Shown: piece after piece, positions 38,025 to 42,020 of the stretch
How positions within the stretch are numbered: the stretch's first letter is position 1
How the letters are laid out: every line of letters begins with the position of its first letter
DNA from: a virus
DNA: 42,020 bases
Strand: one strand, 5' to 3'
IMG/VR virus record: IMGVR_UViG_3300012920_000091
Location: 1-42,020 of that record
Program-made: the position numbers and the translations under genes
Notes under the pieces: generated by a model
What the model saw: the letters and a program-made list of their open reading frames with translations, nothing else
What the model was told of the DNA's origin: nothing
Database searches by the model: none

Positions 38025-38689
38025 TACTTAGGTACCAATATAATATTATCCATTTCAACTTTACTTTCATATTGTTTGTAACTATCTCCTACAATTTCTA
38101 GATATGTGTTACTAGTAACCTTATGTCCAAAATGTTTTCTTTCCCATTCTATAGCTGCTTTACTAAATTCAATATGAATTACTGGTTTATATTTTTGAAT
38201 AGTTTTTATAGCACCTTGTAAAACTAAACGATCTGGTCCATCAACATCAATTTTAATAAAGTCAACATCTTTTGCTTGCATATCATCTATTGAATAACAT
38301 TTTAAATTTCCAATATCTTTATTTGTTATTTCTTTCATTATTGCACTTACAGTACCAGTCTTATTCATTATAGGATAATTATAAACAGTTGCACGAGAAA
38401 GATCAACATTGTATGAAATACCTTTAAAATGTATATCACGTAGCTCAGCCATATAAACATGTTTAAATCCATGTTTATGCATTTGTACAGTAAACGATCC
38501 CCATCTAGCTCCAATATCAATACCAGTTCGAGTTTGAGTTAAATATGGTTTAACTTCATCAAATTGTTCTTTAGCTGAATTTGTTTTATGACGACCTGTA
38601 GGTTGATGTACTCCATCAGAATTAAATAAAATATCATCATCATATCTTTGTTGAGACCAATTGTTAGATTTAAATACATATGGCTTCAT
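38024..38689 (-). CDS. FkbM-family methyltransferase
   Basis: 221 aa. TGIDIGARWGSFTVQMHKHG near residues 55-74 is the SAM-binding motif I. CYSIDDMQAKDVDFIKIDVD followed by GPDRLVLQGAIKTIQKYKPV near 131-170 is the FkbM hallmark (S-x-D-x, D-F-I-K-I-D-V-[ED]-G-x-[ED]). FkbM proteins methylate hydroxyls of sugars and related groups. Here Glu-Gly of the motif is replaced by Asp-Gly-Pro-Asp. It overlaps the dehydrogenase by ATGA and the GT9-like gene by one base. It probably decorates the glycan made by the neighbours. Confidence 0.85.
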   Translation of the reverse strand: MKPYVFKSNNWSQQRYDDDILFNSDGVHQPTGRHKTNSAKEQFDEVKPYLTQTRTGIDIGARWGSFTVQMHKHGFKHVYMAELRDIHFKGISYNVDLSRATVYNYPIMNKTGTVSAIMKEITNKDIGNLKCYSIDDMQAKDVDFIKIDVDGPDRLVLQGAIKTIQKYKPVIHIEFSKAAIEWERKHFGHKVTSNTYLEIVGDSYKQYESKVEMDNIILVPK

Positions 38690-39441
38690 TTAATTAATCC
38701 GTTATTATATGTTAAAAGTGATTTAGTTGCTGTAGGATCTATACCTACACTTTCTGCCCATGCACACCAACCATATACGTCTTTTGGAATACACTTACTA
38801 TTTGCTCCTCTATTTTTAGGAAACACAAAACTAAACCATAAGTTTTGTCTAGGATCATCACCATATACAGCATCTCTGATAGTATAATAATCTACTCCTG
38901 CTGCTTCACACGCATCATATAACTCTTGACACTGCATCACTTTATAAAATATTGCACGGTTCTCTGTAAACTTAATAATTTCAGCTTCGTATCTTGTAAC
39001 TTGTCTTATTGTAATGTTCGCATTATAGGCTTGTTGATAACATTCAATTACTTGTCTTCTATCTTTAGCATCACCACCTAATATCATAAACTGTCTACTA
39101 TCCATTTGTAAGAAAGGATGATTAGGAGTTTCACCTAAATATTCAGGTTGCACTACAATTCGCTTATTATATTTTTTAACCATCTTGTCTGCAAAGCCAG
39201 GTTGTGTTGCACTTCTTATAACTATAAAATCACATCCACAACTTGCAATAGCATCTTCAACTGCTGAACAATCAAGTCCATCTCCTTTATTCCATGGAGT
39301 AGGAACAGCAAGAAATGCAATGTCACAATCTTCTAATGGTTTAGTATAACCTTCAATGTATTTGTCATATACTTGTGCATTTGGAAAAAGTTTTTGGGTT
39401 GCTTTTCCAATCCAACCATAACCAATTATTCCAACTTTCAT
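38686..39441 (-). CDS. Short UDP-glucose/GDP-mannose 6-dehydrogenase-like protein
   Basis: 251 aa from the ATG at 39441, against roughly 390-450 aa for full enzymes. MKVGIIGYGWIGKATQKLFP is the NAD-binding GxGxxG start. CDIAFLAVPTPWNKGDGLDC and CDFIVIRSATQPGFADKMVK, then VVQPEYLGE follow the family order. TRYEAEIIKFTENRAIFYKV is the central helix, and GANSKCIPKDVYGWCAWAES holds the catalytic Cys (K-C-I-P-K-D). The C-terminal UDP-binding domain is missing. It may oxidise a nucleotide sugar to the uronate or act on a smaller substrate. It is coupled to the FkbM gene by ATGA. Confidence 0.8.
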   Translation of the reverse strand: MKVGIIGYGWIGKATQKLFPNAQVYDKYIEGYTKPLEDCDIAFLAVPTPWNKGDGLDCSAVEDAIASCGCDFIVIRSATQPGFADKMVKKYNKRIVVQPEYLGETPNHPFLQMDSRQFMILGGDAKDRRQVIECYQQAYNANITIRQVTRYEAEIIKFTENRAIFYKVMQCQELYDACEAAGVDYYTIRDAVYGDDPRQNLWFSFVFPKNRGANSKCIPKDVYGWCAWAESVGIDPTATKSLLTYNNGLIK

Positions 39442-39530
39442 TGTACTCTTTCTATTACAGCGTATCCACAACTACCTTTTTCATATTTAGTTTTAAGTTT
39501 CCATGCTGAACTATAATCAACATGCTTCAT
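39438..39530 (-). CDS. Possible 30-aa peptide upstream of the dehydrogenase
   Basis: The frame MKHVDYSSAWKLKTKYEKGS, CGYAVIERVQ starts inside the end of the GT9-like gene and ends with TGA overlapping the dehydrogenase ATG (ATGA). It fills the 75-base gap between those genes. The stop/start coupling is like that of true genes here. It could be a coupling peptide or the remnant of a lost gene. No ribosome site is evident. Confidence 0.35.
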   Translation of the reverse strand: MKHVDYSSAWKLKTKYEKGSCGYAVIERVQ

Positions 39531-40260
39531 CGAATACCTCCACTTTGTTAAAATAGTTAATTTGATCTTGTGGAGGATTTTCACAATAATTCATCTTTGC
39601 TCCACGTCTAAATATTTCTCTTGCCATAAATGGCACATTCCAATTATCTGGAAATCTTGAGTCTTCATATCTATTTCTAATATTAATGTAGATATGAATA
39701 TTTTCAATAGGTAATAAAAATTTTGCTATATGCATCATACCTGAATCTGCTCCAATATGATATCGAGCTTTTGAGATTACATAAATTATATCTTTAAGAT
39801 CTTTTATTTCAGATTCTCCTCCAATACGAATAATATCATATCCTAAATCTTTATAATATAATTCTATTTTAGTAGTTCTATTTGGATCCCATTTATTCAC
39901 GTTCCTATAAATTTGACCGGCATCCCATTGAGCTGTAACAAAAGAATCAGGTAATTGTATATCTCTTTGTTCTACATTATTATGTAGTGGAATGGTTTTA
40001 AGCTGTTTTGAATACTTTAAGTAAAAGGGGTGATTGTTATTATGATAATGTATAGTTTTTACAGATTGATCAGTAGTCTTATTAAAAGAAACTTTACCTA
40101 TTTTTATAAAACTGTTTAACAATTTCATATTAGCAGAATTTGATACTACATTTACATATACTTTATCACACTTACTTATCATATGAGCAAGAAAAATAGC
40201 ATCTATACGATCACCCAAAGGTTTTGGGTTATGATCTAAAACAAGATTTATGGTATCCAA
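39517..40260 (-). CDS. GT9-like glycosyltransferase, tandem paralogue 1
   Basis: 247 aa. The start NLVLDHNPKPLGDRIDAIFL has the LGD motif of GT-B heptosyltransferase-like proteins. FVTAQWDAGQIYRNV (about residues 107-121), LGYDIIRIGGESEIKDLKDI and ISKARYHIGADSGMMHIAKF (about 160-182) align with the gene just upstream (FVTMQWDSTDIAR, VTVGGEALTEELK, ADYHVGADSGMMHIAQ). The ADSGMMHIA segment is the nucleotide-sugar-binding block of GT9. It overlaps its paralogue by 13 bases. Confidence 0.75.
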   Translation of the reverse strand: MDTINLVLDHNPKPLGDRIDAIFLAHMISKCDKVYVNVVSNSANMKLLNSFIKIGKVSFNKTTDQSVKTIHYHNNNHPFYLKYSKQLKTIPLHNNVEQRDIQLPDSFVTAQWDAGQIYRNVNKWDPNRTTKIELYYKDLGYDIIRIGGESEIKDLKDIIYVISKARYHIGADSGMMHIAKFLLPIENIHIYINIRNRYEDSRFPDNWNVPFMAREIFRRGAKMNYCENPPQDQINYFNKVEVFDEAC

Positions 40261-41006
40261 TTTATTTTACTTCCATTCTTTATTGCACGATAAAGATGAT
40301 GTGATTTAAATCCTGCATTGTGTAAATGTATTTGATCATATCGTTTATAATATTGAGCTATATGCATCATTCCTGAGTCAGCCCCAACATGATAATCAGC
40401 TTGACTCATAGCGTATCCAATATGATGTATTGAACTTTTCAATTCCTCTGTTAAAGCCTCTCCACCTACAGTAACAATATCATACCCTTTATTTCTGTAA
40501 GCATTTTTAATTCCTTCAATTCTTAACGGAGACATAGTTCTTGCTATATCAGTTGAATCCCATTGCATTGTAACAAACTTTTTTGGAAGTTTTAATTTAA
40601 CTGATACAGGATCTAAACACGGCAATTGTTTAAGGTATTGTGATATTTCTAATGGTACTACTGTTTCATTAGGATGCATTTTATAAGTATCTTTATAATA
40701 ATATATTTCAGCATCATAACCATTTTTTGCTAAATGAGCTAACCATTTATCTTCTGGTAAATTACATACATCCCAAACTTTAATATCAACATTAGATACC
40801 ATTTCAAGCAATTCTTTCCATGATATCTTTTTATGTGGTTTACCATATTTGTCACTAGTTAGGTGAAGAACTACTGGTATATTATTAGCTTTACTATATT
40901 GATATGCTAATAATACACTATGAGCTCTATCACCTAATCCTGGAGTAGTATAAGGTCTATCCCCCGATCTTACACTTTTTGATCTTAGAGCAATATGTTT
41001 CACCAT
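40248..41006 (-). CDS. GT9-like glycosyltransferase, tandem paralogue 2
   Basis: 252 aa. PYTTPGLGDRAHSVLLAYQY near residues 18-37 is the G-x-GD start. FVTMQWDSTDIARTMSPLRI near 144-163, YDIVTVGGEALTEELKSSIH and MSQADYHVGADSGMMHIAQY near 200-219 match the downstream gene, so the two arose by tandem duplication. The first 100 residues (VVLHLTSDKYGKPHKKISWK) are better preserved than in the partner. It overlaps the methyltransferase gene by 7 bases. Confidence 0.75.
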   Translation of the reverse strand: MVKHIALRSKSVRSGDRPYTTPGLGDRAHSVLLAYQYSKANNIPVVLHLTSDKYGKPHKKISWKELLEMVSNVDIKVWDVCNLPEDKWLAHLAKNGYDAEIYYYKDTYKMHPNETVVPLEISQYLKQLPCLDPVSVKLKLPKKFVTMQWDSTDIARTMSPLRIEGIKNAYRNKGYDIVTVGGEALTEELKSSIHHIGYAMSQADYHVGADSGMMHIAQYYKRYDQIHLHNAGFKSHHLYRAIKNGSKINWIP

Positions 41007-41782
41007 GTAAAAGTTCCTAATTTAATATCGGGCTTTGCTCTATGATTAGGACTGTCTAATTTGGTTGGAAATTCAGGTGTTCCTTCTAATATGTTGACAA
41101 GATCTTTTCTAGCATACGAAACTTCTAAAGTATTTGGTACATCTTTGCTATCAATTTTAAACGTAGGAGGAACTGAGCAGTTATTGCCATGGATATGAAA
41201 TGGAACAAAATTTTCAGCTAAGTTCTTAAATGATGTCAACATTTTATTATACTTTACATCATCAATCATATTTTCGTATAGTGTATGAAATTCAACCAGA
41301 ATTTGAGAAAATTTTGTTAAAGTATTTTGAGAGATGTGAGAAAAAATATCCCACTCAGATCCTTCAATATCACATTGTAGAAGCATATTTGTTTCTTTTG
41401 TGTGGCCATTGTCTTCAATAATCTGATCAATTGTTTTAAATTTATCGTGATTATATGAATCAATACCAATTTTGTTAAAAAATATATTTTGATTTTTTGG
41501 AATAATATATTCTTTACCATCTTTAATAATATGATCTTGAGTATGGTCATATAGATATACATTGTAGCCTTTGGATTCTAATACCATATCAAACCACGAA
41601 TTTCCTCCTACACCTAAAGAATATGATATGCTACTATTAAGTAAATCCTCAGCTAAAACATACCCGCCATCATGTCGTGAACCTAGTCGAATTAAATTTT
41701 TATCAATAAAAACTGGTTTAACATATCGCAAAGCCTCTTTCATTCTTGACTCTGATTGAATTACTTTTAACTTATCTAGCAT
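41000..41782 (-). CDS. FkbM-like methyltransferase
   Basis: 260 aa. RLGSRHDGGYVLAEDLLNSS near residues 32-51, SYSLGVGGNSWFDMVLESKG near 53-72, VYLYDHTQD and MLLQCDIEGSEWDIFSHISQ near 132-151 are the layout of the Methyltransf_21/FkbM relatives that begin with an R-x-G-x-x-x-D-G-GY block. D-I-E-G-S-E-W holds the conserved acidic pair. It should methylate a sugar of the glycan, which is inference from context. GAGG precedes the ATG at 41782. Confidence 0.75.
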   Translation of the reverse strand: MLDKLKVIQSESRMKEALRYVKPVFIDKNLIRLGSRHDGGYVLAEDLLNSSISYSLGVGGNSWFDMVLESKGYNVYLYDHTQDHIIKDGKEYIIPKNQNIFFNKIGIDSYNHDKFKTIDQIIEDNGHTKETNMLLQCDIEGSEWDIFSHISQNTLTKFSQILVEFHTLYENMIDDVKYNKMLTSFKNLAENFVPFHIHGNNCSVPPTFKIDSKDVPNTLEVSYARKDLVNILEGTPEFPTKLDSPNHRAKPDIKLGTFTW

Positions 41783-41792
41783 TTCTACCTCT

Positions 41793-42020
41793 TCAAATTC
41801 CGTATGATGTACTTAAATTAACTGAATTAAATTTAACTGGACTAGGTAGAGTATATTGCATTCTAACATTACTAGAATTAATCATAAAATCTGATTGATC
41901 AAATCCATGTTTGTAAATTGCATCTAATAATTTTTGAGCTCCACTTGGAGTTATAGCATATGCTCCTGTGCCAGGAGACATCATAGAATGCTGCCATATA
42001 TTTTCTTTATGATATTTTAA
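41793..42020 (-). CDS. GT25-type glycosyltransferase, 5' part outside the window
   Basis: About 75 C-terminal residues; the frame continues to the right edge of the window. Upstream of an internal ATG at 41984 the frame still reads LKYHKENIWQHS, so the true start lies beyond 42020. TGAYAITPSGAQKLLDAIYK, HGFDQSDFMINSS matches the last conserved block of the GT25 proteins at 35178 and 35822. Its stop is 10 bases before the methyltransferase start, and TACCTC there (plus strand) reads as GAGGTA, the ribosome site of the next gene. Confidence 0.65.
   Translation of the reverse strand, partial: LKYHKENIWQHSMMSPGTGAYAITPSGAQKLLDAIYKHGFDQSDFMINSSNVRMQYTLPSPVKFNSVNLSTSYGI

Noticed and set aside
1-42020. 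tRNA genes, CRISPR arrays, insertion sequences, attachment sites
   Set aside because: Read through on both strands; no cloverleaf, regular spaced repeat, transposase or terminal inverted repeat was recognised. A tRNA scan would be the decisive check.

Overview
The window looks like part of the genome of a contractile-tailed T4-like marine phage, of the cyanophage/pelagiphage type. The evidence is a strongly AT-rich sequence, tightly packed genes with ATGA and TAATG overlaps, and recognisable T4-type baseplate genes (gp6, gp25, gp5, gp27, gp53, gp48, gp8, gp26), a gp4 head-completion protein, gp32 and gp33. It also has marine-myovirus proteins such as a DUF4815 virion protein. No photosynthesis gene, tRNA, CRISPR array or transposon is visible. 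The host cannot be read from the window; the AT-richness would suit a SAR11-like or other low-GC marine bacterium.

Layout. (1) Positions 3-5693 hold one end of a surface-glycan island: a nitroreductase-like fragment, an SGNH hydrolase, three glycosyltransferases, a QueC-like PP-loop protein, a methyltransferase-like protein and a possible 2OG-Fe(II) oxygenase. (2) Positions 5683-22683, all on the minus strand, are the late virion block: fibre/adhesin-like proteins, DUF4815 protein, gp8, gp6, gp25, gp5, gp27, gp53 and gp48. Exact matches to the T4 late promoter TATAAATA lie before gp48, before gp25 and before the fibre-like gene at 15420, dividing the block into three transcription units. (3) Positions 22737-26911, plus strand, carry gp4, an unknown conserved protein, a tail-tube-like protein, gp26 and the tape-measure protein. 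gp26 ends in a T9 run containing U UUU UUA followed directly by UAA; a -1 shift there opens a 62-codon reading frame without a canonical start codon until near its end. This matches a tail-assembly-chaperone frameshift placed just before the tape measure. (4) Positions 26912-33900, minus strand, are the early/middle block: gp32, gp33 and many small proteins, including a glutaredoxin, an HExxH protein, an exported glycine-zipper protein, a kinase-like protein and small membrane proteins. Four intergenic sites share a TGTTGAC(T/C)TTTT promoter core, and gp32 and the gene at 30714 have further sigma70-like promoters. (5) Positions 33904-42020, minus strand, form a second glycan block of about a dozen overlapping genes: GT25-, GT9- and GT-A-type transferases, two FkbM methyltransferases and a short nucleotide-sugar dehydrogenase.

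The late genes build the baseplate and tail. The early block handles DNA binding (gp32), late-transcription switching (gp33) and host-directed accessory functions. The two glycan blocks probably make or modify a surface polysaccharide, either on the virion or on the infected host; this is inferred from gene content only.
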